A stretch of DNA of 38,129 nt, taken from positions 1 to 38,129 of the IMG/VR virus record IMGVR_UViG_3300021599_000076. One strand, 5' to 3'. The position numbers and the translations under genes are program-made. The stretch is from a virus. The notes beneath the pieces are model-generated. The model saw nothing but the letters and a program-made list of their open reading frames with translations, was not told where the DNA came from and did not search any database. Of this stretch, positions 31,271-37,132 are shown one piece after another (the first letter of the stretch is position 1; each line of letters opens with the position of its first letter).

Positions 31271-31286
31271 TGGCACGATTCTTGCA
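31271..31286 (+). promoter_or_regulatory. Sigma54 (RpoN) promoter
   Basis: TGGCACGATTCTTGCA matches the consensus TGGCACG-N4-TTGCW at every defined position, with the required ten bases between the invariant GG (-24) and GC (-12). The start would be near 31297, giving a leader of about 200 nt for the gene at 31502 and those after it. I found no comparable match elsewhere in the window by reading. Confidence 0.7.
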
Positions 31287-31405
31287 TAGGCAATATCTGT
31301 GCCAATAGTCTAGAGCTATCAAGGACTGTCTAGCGATAGAGAAAAAGTATTTGACATGGACCATATCACCATGCTAAAGCCTAGGCCACCACTGTATAAA
31401 TATAC

Positions 31406-31423
31406 ATTAGGGTTTCCCCTAAT
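31406..31423 (+). other. Leader hairpin 1 (ATTAGGG / CCCTAAT)
   Basis: A 7-bp perfect stem with a TTTC loop in the untranslated leader of the first rightward gene. No U-run follows, so it is not a classic terminator. It may steady the leader or bind a regulator. Confidence 0.5.
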
Positions 31424-31457
31424 TGATTGATGCAATGCACAAGCGTAATATCCACTC

Positions 31458-31483
31458 ATCGCAGGGCAATAGTGCAATGCGAT
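31458..31483 (+). other. Leader hairpin 2 next to the ribosome site
   Basis: ATCGCA pairs with TGCGAT and an inner GCA with TGC, leaving small internal loops and an ATAG loop. It ends eight bases before the GGAGG of the gene at 31502, so it could affect translation of that gene. It resembles no riboswitch that I recognise. Confidence 0.5.
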
Positions 31484-31501
31484 AAACCCTGGAGGTTTCA
31501 A

Positions 31502-31726
31502 ATGTTCGCAGCAATCAAGAAAATGGTGCAAGGCAAGAAAACCCTGGACAAGCGTGGCGGTAGATTCCTTACAGTCTACCTAGGGAATGGCAAGTACAAA
31601 AACGGCAAAGTACTAAAGGCCGGATATCTTAGGACCAAAGTACAGTTAGCGCAAGGCGGGATAACCCTAGTATCTAATCGGAATATTGACCTCGTAGCCA
31701 CTGATCACGAATTAATCAGGGTTTAA
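31502..31726 (+). CDS. First rightward gene: small basic protein (74 aa)
   Basis: The ATG at 31502 follows GGAGG at good spacing; a longer frame that starts at 31427 ignores this site. The protein is rich in Lys and Gly and beta-structured (GGRFLTVYLGNGKYKNGKVL, then TKVQLAQGGITLVSNRN). It resembles small DNA- or RNA-binding barrels, but I do not recognise a family. As the first gene after the sigma54 promoter it is likely expressed early. A strong hairpin follows it. Confidence 0.7.
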   Translation: MFAAIKKMVQGKKTLDKRGGRFLTVYLGNGKYKNGKVLKAGYLRTKVQLAQGGITLVSNRNIDLVATDHELIRV

Positions 31727-31732
31727 ACTAGG

Positions 31733-31776
31733 TGACTAATCCAAGAGGATCTGCTAAGATCCTCTTCAGTTAGTCA
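31733..31776 (+). other. Large two-part hairpin between the first two rightward genes
   Basis: Outer stem TGACTAA/TTAGTCA (7 bp), a three-by-three internal loop, then inner stem AAGAGGATC/GATCCTCTT (9 bp) with a TGCTAA loop. No U-tract follows; seven bases later is the GGAGG of the next gene. This geometry is like an RNase III processing site of T7-type early RNA or a stabilising 3' hairpin, not a terminator. Confidence 0.7.
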
Positions 31777-31791
31777 ATTAGTGGAGGTGCT

Positions 31792-32421
31792 ATGCTGTCT
31801 CGTACTAGTAAACTAGGCTGTCTGTCCTGGTCACTGGAGGCATTCACTACGTGTCATGGGGCGCTTAACCCTGATGGCAGTATTGTTGATGCTTGCCAGG
31901 TATGCTATGCCAGAGGTGGGTTTTATCATATGCCTGATGCTAAGGCATTGCGGGATCGTAATCGTGAAGATTGGAAGTCTAGCGATTGGGTGTCTCGTAT
32001 GGTCAAGGCATTGCAACGCCAAACGCATTTTCGATGGTTCGATTCTGGCGACATTGTATCAGTGCGCCTGGGCGAGAAGATCCTCGAGGTATGCAAAGCC
32101 ACGCCACACGTGCGCCACTGGCTACCGACTAGGACCTATAAATTCGCTAAGTATAGGCCCATTATAGAGGCACTAGAGGCACTGCCGAATGTAGTAGTGC
32201 GTTATAGTAGCGATAGCATTAATGGGGCCACTGTAGAGGCTAAAAATAGCTCTACAATCGTGCCAAACGCTGGCGCTGGTATAGGCCACGAATGCCCTGC
32301 ATATAAGCAAGGCGGGAAGTGTCTAGACTGTCGTGCGTGTTGGGCTAAGGACGTGCCTGTTATCTCGTATCCTTATCATGGGGCAAAGTCTAAGATCATC
32401 AAGATCCTGGCAGTAAAGTGA
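31792..32421 (+). CDS. Gp88-like Cys-rich protein (DUF7227 type)
   Basis: A 209-residue protein with the opening LSRTSKLGCLSWSLEAFTTC, then C35-x2-C38-Y-A-R-G-G, the block F-R-W-F-D-S-G-D-I and H-W-L-P-T-R-T-Y-K-F. The C-terminal part has C-x-A-x(5)-G-K-C-x-x-C-x-x-C-W-A-K-D, with V-V-V-R-Y-S-S-D-S before it. This is the phage Gp88 family pattern. The many conserved Cys suggest a metal or iron-sulfur centre, and the overall layout recalls radical-SAM-like Gp37/Gp68 proteins, but the substrate is unknown. Good GGAGG ribosome site. It probably acts early in the host cell. Confidence 0.8.
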   Translation: MLSRTSKLGCLSWSLEAFTTCHGALNPDGSIVDACQVCYARGGFYHMPDAKALRDRNREDWKSSDWVSRMVKALQRQTHFRWFDSGDIVSVRLGEKILEVCKATPHVRHWLPTRTYKFAKYRPIIEALEALPNVVVRYSSDSINGATVEAKNSSTIVPNAGAGIGHECPAYKQGGKCLDCRACWAKDVPVISYPYHGAKSKIIKILAVK

Positions 32422-32433
32422 GTGCTAACTAAC

Positions 32434-32520
32434 ATGAAAAAAATAGTAGTTGATTGTATTGCAGGGTTATTGTTGACAGTAGTCTATTTTATGCTAGTAT
32501 TCATTGCAGGCACTAACTAG
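32434..32520 (+). CDS. Tiny one-helix membrane protein (28 aa)
   Basis: An ORF with a Lys-rich start (MKKIVVDC), then one hydrophobic helix (IAGLLLTVVYFMLVFIAG) and a short end. It fits between the Gp88-like gene and the next gene. The ribosome site is weak, so translation may depend on upstream reading. A promoter-like sequence lies inside it. It may be a small envelope protein or may not be expressed. Confidence 0.4.
   Translation: MKKIVVDCIAGLLLTVVYFMLVFIAGTN
32473..32500 (+). promoter_or_regulatory. Candidate sigma70 promoter (TTGACA-16-TAGTAT)
   Basis: A full TTGACA (32473-32478), 16 bases, then TAGTAT with TGC before it. It resembles the 1525 promoter in spacer and TGC, but the -10 is weaker. 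It would begin transcripts just in front of the AGGAG of the gene at 32529. Confidence 0.45.
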
Positions 32521-32528
32521 GAGCTATT

Positions 32529-32801
32529 GTGGGTAAATTAGTAGAGCTACAAGGTATCAAGATTTTTACCAAGCTAAACCTTACCGCTGATCATTGGGAA
32601 TTTTATCACATTGATGGCAGGGAAGAGGCGGCAGTATATTTAAATCGAGACGTTGAAAGCTATCTAGAGCGATACGGTCCTACAGATATTACACAAGTGC
32701 TGAAGCCATACAAAAAATGGGGTGCTACAGATTCTGAGGGCTACAATACTCTTGCCTGGGTTCTGGATCAGTTAGGTATAGATTCGGACTTATACGTATA
32801 G
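32529..32801 (+). CDS. Hypothetical protein (90 aa), GTG start
   Basis: Not recognised. GTG at 32529 after AGGAG at good spacing. It is alpha/beta: a beta-rich N-terminal half (LVELQGIKIFTKLNL, DHWEFYHIDG) and a Trp/Tyr-rich C-terminal half (Y-K-K-W-G-A-T-D-S-E-G-Y-N-T-L-A-W). Slightly acidic, no membrane segment. Its neighbours are other small early genes of unknown role, and it ends eight bases before the next ATG. Confidence 0.7.
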   Translation: MGKLVELQGIKIFTKLNLTADHWEFYHIDGREEAAVYLNRDVESYLERYGPTDITQVLKPYKKWGATDSEGYNTLAWVLDQLGIDSDLYV

Positions 32802-32809
32802 GAATTATC

Positions 32810-33187
32810 ATGTCATTGATTGGATTTCAGAAAGCTAATCCTAGGACCTATGAGTGGGAGCGCAGGGATTGTGTAGTACGTGCTAGTAGCATTGCTACTG
32901 GTATACCATATCCAGAAATGCACGCCAAGTATAAGGCCGCAGGCAGGCAGGATCGAAGAGGCACTTCAGTATTTTTAATTTCTGAGGTACTTGACTTTGA
33001 GCAGAGTATTGTGGCAGAATACAGGCATAATGCATGGACTCTCAAAAAGTTTTTGTCTATTTATAACAAGGGCAGATGGGTTATGTGCAATCGCAATCAT
33101 GCATGGGCTGTCATTGATGGCGTAGTGCATGACCAGGGTGAGATTGGTAGTCGGACTAGAGTTTTATGGGCATGGAGGATTAAATAA
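32810..33187 (+). CDS. Papain-like/C39-like cysteine protease candidate (125 aa)
   Basis: The protein has R-R-D-C21-V-V-R-A-S-S-I-A-T-G-I-P-Y at the start of a helix, then TLKKFLSIYNKGRWVMCNRN, with H97-A-W-A-V-I-D103-G-V-V-H-D. Cys, His and Asp in this order and with this setting (N-H-A-W-A-V-x-D-G) are the mark of papain-like folds, including C39-type peptidases, transglutaminases and amidases. A small phage enzyme that modifies a host protein early in infection is possible. AGGA precedes the ATG. The TAA stop overlaps the next ATG (TAATG). Activity is inferred from the motif only. Confidence 0.65.
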   Translation: MSLIGFQKANPRTYEWERRDCVVRASSIATGIPYPEMHAKYKAAGRQDRRGTSVFLISEVLDFEQSIVAEYRHNAWTLKKFLSIYNKGRWVMCNRNHAWAVIDGVVHDQGEIGSRTRVLWAWRIK

Positions 33188-33426
33188 TGTTTACTAATGA
33201 GCTTAAAAAAGGTGACAAAGTTAGATTAGGTAACGGCTGGGATGCTATTATCTGGGACAACAAGAAGGGCGATATTCGCATGGCTGAGGTGCATGGATTC
33301 TTTACAGAGATTGGTAGTGTGTACTCACATGATATCATTGCTAAGTACACAGACTCAGGGTTAGTACCTATTGAACATACCAAGAGCCAGCTTAAACTAC
33401 GAGATCGTATTGTGGAGTTTGGATAA
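33187..33426 (+). CDS. Conserved phage protein with KOW/SH3-like barrel (79 aa)
   Basis: The chain L-K-K-G-D-K-V-R-L-G-N-G-W-D-A-I-I-W-D-N-K-K-G-D-I-R-M-A-E-V-x-G, then E-I-G-S-V-Y-S-H-D-I and P-I-E-H-T-K-S-Q is a pattern known from many phages. The first part looks like a small SH3/KOW barrel, and the whole is probably a binding protein. Function not assigned. TAATG couplings on both sides mean it is translated together with its neighbours. Confidence 0.8.
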   Translation: MFTNELKKGDKVRLGNGWDAIIWDNKKGDIRMAEVHGFFTEIGSVYSHDIIAKYTDSGLVPIEHTKSQLKLRDRIVEFG

Positions 33427-33734
33427 TGATAGGCTATAAATTATTTCGTAAGCGTAAGGATGGCACGCTAGGCCCACTGTTTATTAATCGTAAGCAGCGC
33501 CTTGTTCCTGGTGAGTGGTATGAATACCAGCCTTTCCTGACTCCAGGTTATGCGTTTCGTCCTGGCTGGCACATATGCAGTGAGATGAAAGCGCCACACC
33601 TACGCCAAGGTGGTGATCGTGTCTGGGCTAAGGTAGACTTCGAACCAATGGATAGAATTGAACGTCCAGAATCACAGGGTGGAGTATGGTATCTTGGATC
33701 TTGGATTAAAATATTGGAGGTGTATAATGATTGA
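33426..33734 (+). CDS. Conserved phage protein (102 aa) with RPGWH motif
   Basis: The recognisable blocks are Y-K-L-F-R-K-R-K-D-G-T-L-G-P-L-F-I-N-R, F-R-P-G-W-H-I-C, K-A-P-H-L and G-D-R-V-W-A-K-V-D, then S-Q-G-G-V-W-Y-L. This set occurs in phages and related elements as an alpha/beta domain of unknown function. The conserved His and Cys in the middle might bind metal. It starts in a TAATG overlap with the preceding barrel protein, suggesting the two act together. Confidence 0.8.
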   Translation: MIGYKLFRKRKDGTLGPLFINRKQRLVPGEWYEYQPFLTPGYAFRPGWHICSEMKAPHLRQGGDRVWAKVDFEPMDRIERPESQGGVWYLGSWIKILEVYND

Positions 33735-34014
33735 CAACGAAACAAAAACAACGTACACTCTTGAATTGTACAAGGAAGACAAGCGGTATAACAAAGGACA
33801 TAGGATGGTGTACAAGCAGGACTATAATAATATTACCAAAGAACAAGCTGAAGATATAGCAAATGATTTAGTAGCTGTAGGCATTGGTCATTTTTATAAA
33901 ATCCACTTGACATTTGTTACCAAAAAGAATTTACTATCTGGTATAGAATTTCAAGAGCGTTACGATACACCATACTATTGTTCCCCTTCATCAGAGGCTT
34001 ATTGGAGTTCATAA
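33727..34014 (+). CDS. Hypothetical protein (95 aa)
   Basis: Not recognised. The ATG at 33727 lies eight bases inside the end of the previous gene, with GGAGGTGTATA before it, a strong site; a longer frame to 33658 would ignore it. The protein has a beta-start (T-Y-T-L-E-L-Y-K-E-D), a helix (ITKEQAEDIANDLVAVG) and another strand pair, which is the layout of a small ferredoxin-like domain. The last 20 residues are Tyr and Ser rich. Confidence 0.7.
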   Translation: MIDNETKTTYTLELYKEDKRYNKGHRMVYKQDYNNITKEQAEDIANDLVAVGIGHFYKIHLTFVTKKNLLSGIEFQERYDTPYYCSPSSEAYWSS

Positions 34015-34015
34015 A

Positions 34016-34417
34016 ATGAAGCAGCGTAATTATGTTGCTAAGTATGCACAGACAAGCGGATCAGGTAGACACAAACGAAAGGACAAGTCTATGAGCTATA
34101 AAAATCAGGAAGACTGGGTACACATTGATGATTACAATGATGAGATCCAGAAGTTAGAGGATCGTATCAGCGAACTGGAAACAGTTAATCGCGATATGCG
34201 CGATGATGAGGTCACTGTATTGTCAGACATCATGTTGATCAGGGATCACTACTCTGACTATAGTGATGTCAAGGAAGAGCTAGACTACATCATCAAGGCA
34301 CACGATCATAGCGTAAGACGTAAAGCTCAAGAGTACCTGATGAAGGCGTACCCTAAGCGAACCTGGGGCGAGGACCTGTGGGTAGCAGGAGACTTACTTG
34401 AGCAGCAGATTGTTTGA
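34016..34417 (+). CDS. Coiled-coil protein with basic N-terminus (133 aa)
   Basis: The N-terminal 25 residues (MKQRNYVAKYAQTSGSGRHK) are a short basic motif that appears at the beginning of many small phage proteins (N-Y-V-A-K ... H-K-x-K). A coiled coil (45-62, EIQKLEDRISELETVNRD) and a further helical region with acidic repeats follow. The pattern suggests a nucleic-acid-associated adaptor. It begins one base after the previous stop, with GGAG eight bases before the ATG. Function not known. Confidence 0.7.
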   Translation: MKQRNYVAKYAQTSGSGRHKRKDKSMSYKNQEDWVHIDDYNDEIQKLEDRISELETVNRDMRDDEVTVLSDIMLIRDHYSDYSDVKEELDYIIKAHDHSVRRKAQEYLMKAYPKRTWGEDLWVAGDLLEQQIV

Positions 34418-34420
34418 CCT

Positions 34421-34567
34421 ATGGCTAGTTGGCTGATCGCTGTTATTGGTGTTGTTTATTTGGTGGTGTCAGTTGACCTACTAATTAAGGGACAGACTGG
34501 CCTGGGCATTGCCTTTGCTGGCTATGTCATAGGTAATATTGGACTAGCTATGGAGGCTATGAAATAA
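34421..34567 (+). CDS. Small membrane protein with two helices (48 aa)
   Basis: An ORF starting MASWLIAVIGVVYLVVSVDL. Two hydrophobic segments (4-21 and 27-45) are joined by a short Lys-Gly-Gln loop, with a short M-E-A-M-K end. It starts three bases after the previous stop and ends in TAATG with the next tiny gene. A role in the envelope, such as exclusion or regulation of lysis, would be a guess; the membrane call is firm. Confidence 0.65.
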   Translation: MASWLIAVIGVVYLVVSVDLLIKGQTGLGIAFAGYVIGNIGLAMEAMK

Positions 34568-34647
34568 TGTTGACAACCCTAGTAATCTTTGCTATTGTTG
34601 GCGTGATAGCCATTCTAATTGGCATACATGAGGATCGTAATGACTAA
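34567..34647 (+). CDS. Tiny one-helix membrane protein (26 aa)
   Basis: An ORF of 26 codons in a TAATG overlap with the previous one: one hydrophobic helix (TTLVIFAIVGVIAILIGI) and a charged end H-E-D-R-N-D. It may form a pair with the two-helix protein in front of it. It overlaps the next gene by eight bases. Promoter-like boxes (TTGACA-17-TATTGT) lie in its first codons but are not convincing. Confidence 0.5.
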   Translation: MLTTLVIFAIVGVIAILIGIHEDRND

Positions 34648-34828
34648 ACATAGAGTATCTGGTGTTCCTTATGAGGTAGACCTAATAAACAATTACATGG
34701 ATCTACTTGATCAGAACATTGATAGAGGAGACATGATCGCAGAGCTAGAGCGTGAGAACTTTATGCTCAGGGCCAGGATAGATAGACTAGAGGAAGAGTT
34801 AGGAAGGTATAGAGATGACGGTAAGTAA
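34640..34828 (+). CDS. Small leucine-zipper-like protein (62 aa)
   Basis: The ATG at 34640 has GAGG six bases before it; the longer frame to 34619 lies in the previous gene. The first 30 residues are a short folded start (HRVSGVPYEVDLINNYMDLL). The rest is a regular charged coiled coil (M-I-A-E-L-E-R-E-N-F-M-L-R-A-R-I-D-R-L-E-E-E-L), long enough for a dimer. No DNA-binding residues are seen, so it may be an adaptor. It overlaps the next gene by 14 nt. Confidence 0.65.
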   Translation: MTKHRVSGVPYEVDLINNYMDLLDQNIDRGDMIAELERENFMLRARIDRLEEELGRYRDDGK

Positions 34829-35075
34829 TGAAACTGTAGTACTAAGTACATTAGAAAAACGGAAGGCGGCATTGGCTAAAGCCAGGGCTATAAAGAAAGA
34901 GAACCCAGATCTTATACATCGGAAGACTGTAATTCAGATATGGGAACTGGACAAGAGCAGCCTACGCAAGAGCATCAATGCCAAGTGTTTTGATTGTTCG
35001 AATCACCAGAAGGAAGAGGTAGCTAATTGTACAGTCAAGACTTGCCCATTGTGGGAAGTACGGCCTTGGAAATAG
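34815..35075 (+). CDS. Small zinc-binding phage protein with four-Cys motif (86 aa)
   Basis: A helical basic N-terminal half (TLEKRKAALAKARAIKKEN), then I-N-A-K-C58-F-D-C61-S-N-H and V-A-N-C72-T-V-K-T-C77-P-L-W-x-x-R-P-W-K. The set A-K-C-x-x-C-(x)10-C-x4-C-P-L-W-x-x-R-P is frequent in phage small proteins and should bind zinc. It probably contacts nucleic acid or RNA polymerase, but no role has been proved. Read in overlap with the coiled-coil gene. Confidence 0.8.
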   Translation: MTVSNETVVLSTLEKRKAALAKARAIKKENPDLIHRKTVIQIWELDKSSLRKSINAKCFDCSNHQKEEVANCTVKTCPLWEVRPWK

Positions 35076-35087
35076 GGACAGACTAAG

Positions 35088-35321
35088 ATGAGATGTGTAT
35101 CCTGTAACGCATTGTTGACAGACTTCGAGGCAACACGTAAGTCAGCACTCACTTCTGAGTACATTGACTTCTGTAACCATTGTTTTAGTAGTGTTAGTGA
35201 GTACGTACATACGATTGAGAGGGCAGATTTAGCGCATGATGAACACGAGACAGAAGGTTTTGACGATGTTGATAGTTGTGATCTGGATTCTGTGCTTGAC
35301 ATTGATGACGAACTATGCTAA
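35088..35321 (+). CDS. Small zinc ribbon protein with acidic tail (77 aa)
   Basis: C3-x2-C6 and C29-x2-C32 frame a short ribbon: M-R-C-V-S-C-N-A-L-L-T-D-F-E-A-T-R-K-S, then Y-I-D-F-C-N-H-C-F. This is a recognisable small phage family. The last 25 residues are almost all acidic (D, E), which could mimic DNA or bind a basic protein. The helicase-primase promoter lies over its 3' end. Confidence 0.8.
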   Translation: MRCVSCNALLTDFEATRKSALTSEYIDFCNHCFSSVSEYVHTIERADLAHDEHETEGFDDVDSCDLDSVLDIDDELC

Positions 35322-35324
35322 ACT
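35296..35324 (+). promoter_or_regulatory. Sigma70 promoter for the replication genes (TTGACA-17-TAAACT)
   Basis: TTGACA (35296-35301), 17 bases, TAAACT (35319-35324) with TGC before it. The start would be near 35331, with CTACATA (35329-35335) at the start point. It precedes an AT-rich leader and the genes for the small 54-residue protein, helicase-primase, methyltransferase and polymerase. Confidence 0.65.
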
Positions 35325-35388
35325 ATCTCTACATAGTTACTAAGTAGTAAGATTATTAATAATTATTCTTTAGAAGAAACTAAATAGT

Positions 35389-35553
35389 ATGGATGATCAA
35401 CAACGATTTGAAGCTGAGACAAGCCAAGAAGCAGCCTACTGGTTTACTGTCTGTGACTTTGCTGATCTGTCCCTAAATCATGGGCTAGACAAGATGCTCC
35501 AGGATGTGTTACAATATAGGCAGAAACTTTTGAAAGGAAAGACCAATGGGTGA
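35389..35553 (+). CDS. Small protein before the helicase (54 aa)
   Basis: An ORF starting MDDQQRFEAETSQEAAYWFT. Mostly helical, acidic at the start and basic at the end (Y-R-Q-K-L-L-K-G-K-T). It overlaps the helicase-primase start by eight bases, and the helicase's AAAGGAAA ribosome site lies in its last codons, so the two are coupled. Not recognised. A helicase-loading or regulatory partner is a possibility from position only. Confidence 0.65.
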   Translation: MDDQQRFEAETSQEAAYWFTVCDFADLSLNHGLDKMLQDVLQYRQKLLKGKTNG

Positions 35554-37132
35554 GCAGCTAAAAGCACACCAGCCATGTCCAGATTGTAATAGCTCTGATG
35601 CACTGACGTACTATGACTGGGGTAGCAGGTGTTTCAGTTGTGGTAAAGCTACTAGGTTTAAGCGTGACGAAGAGCCTACACAAACACTAACTAAGGTGAA
35701 TACTAAATTGACCAATGTCCATGAGTTGTCGTATCAGTCTGTTGTAGAAAGGAAGCTAACACGTGACACTTGCATATCATACGGGATTGGCGTTAAAGAC
35801 AATAGCTACTATTTTCCTTACTACTCTGGCGATTCTCTTGTAGCGTTTAAGAAGCGCAATGTATCCGATAAGCGTTTCAGTGTCGAAGGTGACTGGCAGA
35901 AAGGAACCCTGTTCGGTCAGCAATTATTCTCAAAGGGAGGAAAGTATGTCACGATTTGCGAAGGTGAGTTCGATGCTGCGGCAGCGTATCAGATGTTGGG
36001 TTCTAAATATCCTGTGGTCTCTGTTAGGAATGGTGCAGGTAACGCAGCACAAGATATCAAGGCGAATTATGAATGGCTCGACTCCTTCGAAAATATTGTT
36101 ATCTGTTTCGACAATGATGAGGCAGGCAGACTCGCTGCTAGTCAGGTGGCTGAGATCATTGGAACTAAAGCCAAGATATTTAAAGGAACCAAAGACTACA
36201 AGGATGCCTGCGAATACTCACAAGACTCAAAAGACAAAGAGTTCATAGACGCATGGTGGAGAGCAGAACGATACACACCTGATGGAATCATTGACGGTGC
36301 TGGACTATGGGATCTGGTCAATCAGCCTGTCGAGAGGGCAAAGGTTCAGTATCCTTTCACTGGTCTGAATGATCTTACTTACGGTGTGCGAGAAGGCGAA
36401 CTAGTGACGATCACTGCTGGCTCTGGTCTAGGTAAATCACAATTCCTGCGTGAGATTGTGTATCATATCCTGCAGAACACTGATGAGAACATTGGTCTGA
36501 TGTTCCTAGAGGAATCAGTTAAGCGCACAGCCAAGAGCATTATGAGTCTATCAGCGAATAAGCCGCTACATTTACCAGACACAGAGGTGACTGATGAAGA
36601 ACTACGAAACGCATTTAATAACACTCTTGGCACTGGCAGGGTTTTTCTATTTGATCACTTCGGCTCTACTGCTATTGACAATATTATTAACAGAGTTCGC
36701 TATATGGCAAAAGCTCTTGAGTGTAAGTTTATTTTTCTTGATCACGTTTCTATTGTTGTTTCTGCTCAAGACAACGGCGATGAGAGGAAGGCACTAGACG
36801 AGATTATGACCAAGCTACGGATGATCGTGCAGGAGACAGGCATTGCCTTATTCTGTGTCTCTCACCTGAAGCGGCCAGATGGTAAAGGACATGAGGAAGG
36901 TGCAGCTACCAGTCTGAGCGCACTACGAGGCTCAGGATCGATTGGTCAGCTATCTGATATGGTGCTAGGTCTGGAGCGTAACGGACAGTCTGAGGACCTT
37001 AAAGAGCGTCACACCACCAGGGTTCGAGTGCTGAAAAACAGATTCAGTGGATTGACTGGTCCTGCCTGCAGCCTTTACTACGATCGGATCAGTGGGCGCA
37101 TGACAGAAACCTTTGAGGATACATCACTATGA
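35546..37132 (+). CDS. Primase-helicase (T7 gp4-like)
   Basis: A 528-residue bifunctional replication protein. The N-terminal zinc domain has C11-x2-C14 and C29-x2-C32. The Toprim primase domain shows E139 (ICEGEFD) and D189-x-D191 (CFDNDEAG). The DnaB/gp4-type helicase has Walker A G-S-G-L-G-K-S (292-298), E322 (FLEES), Walker B F-I-F-L-D399-H and S-H440-L-K-R. The arginine finger region is S-A-L-R461-G-S-G-S-I. It unwinds the fork and makes primers for the polymerase encoded two genes downstream. Shorter than T7 gp4 (566). The ATG overlaps the preceding gene; its end overlaps the methyltransferase start (ATGA). Confidence 0.95.
   Translation: MGEQLKAHQPCPDCNSSDALTYYDWGSRCFSCGKATRFKRDEEPTQTLTKVNTKLTNVHELSYQSVVERKLTRDTCISYGIGVKDNSYYFPYYSGDSLVAFKKRNVSDKRFSVEGDWQKGTLFGQQLFSKGGKYVTICEGEFDAAAAYQMLGSKYPVVSVRNGAGNAAQDIKANYEWLDSFENIVICFDNDEAGRLAASQVAEIIGTKAKIFKGTKDYKDACEYSQDSKDKEFIDAWWRAERYTPDGIIDGAGLWDLVNQPVERAKVQYPFTGLNDLTYGVREGELVTITAGSGLGKSQFLREIVYHILQNTDENIGLMFLEESVKRTAKSIMSLSANKPLHLPDTEVTDEELRNAFNNTLGTGRVFLFDHFGSTAIDNIINRVRYMAKALECKFIFLDHVSIVVSAQDNGDERKALDEIMTKLRMIVQETGIALFCVSHLKRPDGKGHEEGAATSLSALRGSGSIGQLSDMVLGLERNGQSEDLKERHTTRVRVLKNRFSGLTGPACSLYYDRISGRMTETFEDTSL

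Larger units (their letters stand above)
30789..31501. other. Main intergenic control region between the two transcription arms
   Basis: This stretch of about 710 bases has no convincing gene. Leftward it carries the terS promoter (30969-30997) and three CTACATA/TATGTAG boxes (30800, 30811, 30842). An AT-rich block (30870-30900) and two dyads (30998-31018 around TTGTACAA; 31036-31065, TTGTAGG/CCTACAA) follow. Then come a 14-bp direct repeat (31114 and 31155), a C-rich tract (31213-31224), an NtrC-type dyad and a sigma54 promoter (31248-31286), and leader hairpins before the first rightward gene. The mix of AT-rich DNA, direct repeats and divergent promoters would also suit a replication origin; this is not shown. 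Confidence 0.7.

Noticed and set aside
31078-31308. ORF of 76 residues in the main control region, with an AAGGA before an inner ATG
   Set aside because: It would lie over the direct repeats, the C-tract and the NtrC/sigma54 sites, its composition is poor (many Cys, no domain pattern), and it fits no neighbouring gene. It is treated as intergenic.
31351-31380. TTGACA with TGCTAAAGC as a further rightward promoter
   Set aside because: The -10 matches only three of six bases and the spacer is 18; it is much weaker than the others. A role as weak basal promoter cannot be excluded.
31380-31490. Possible cobalamin or glutamine riboswitch in the early leader
   Set aside because: The CCACCACTG string and the hairpins do not match the B12 box or the glutamine motif. 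Only simple hairpins are supported.
33731-33759. TTGACA-17-TACACT at the start of the 95-residue gene
   Set aside because: The boxes coincide with the first codons and the -10 is weak; no gene needs a promoter here.
34570-34598. TTGACA-17-TATTGT inside a tiny ORF
   Set aside because: The -10 is weak and the box lies in codons of the membrane protein; kept only as a remark.
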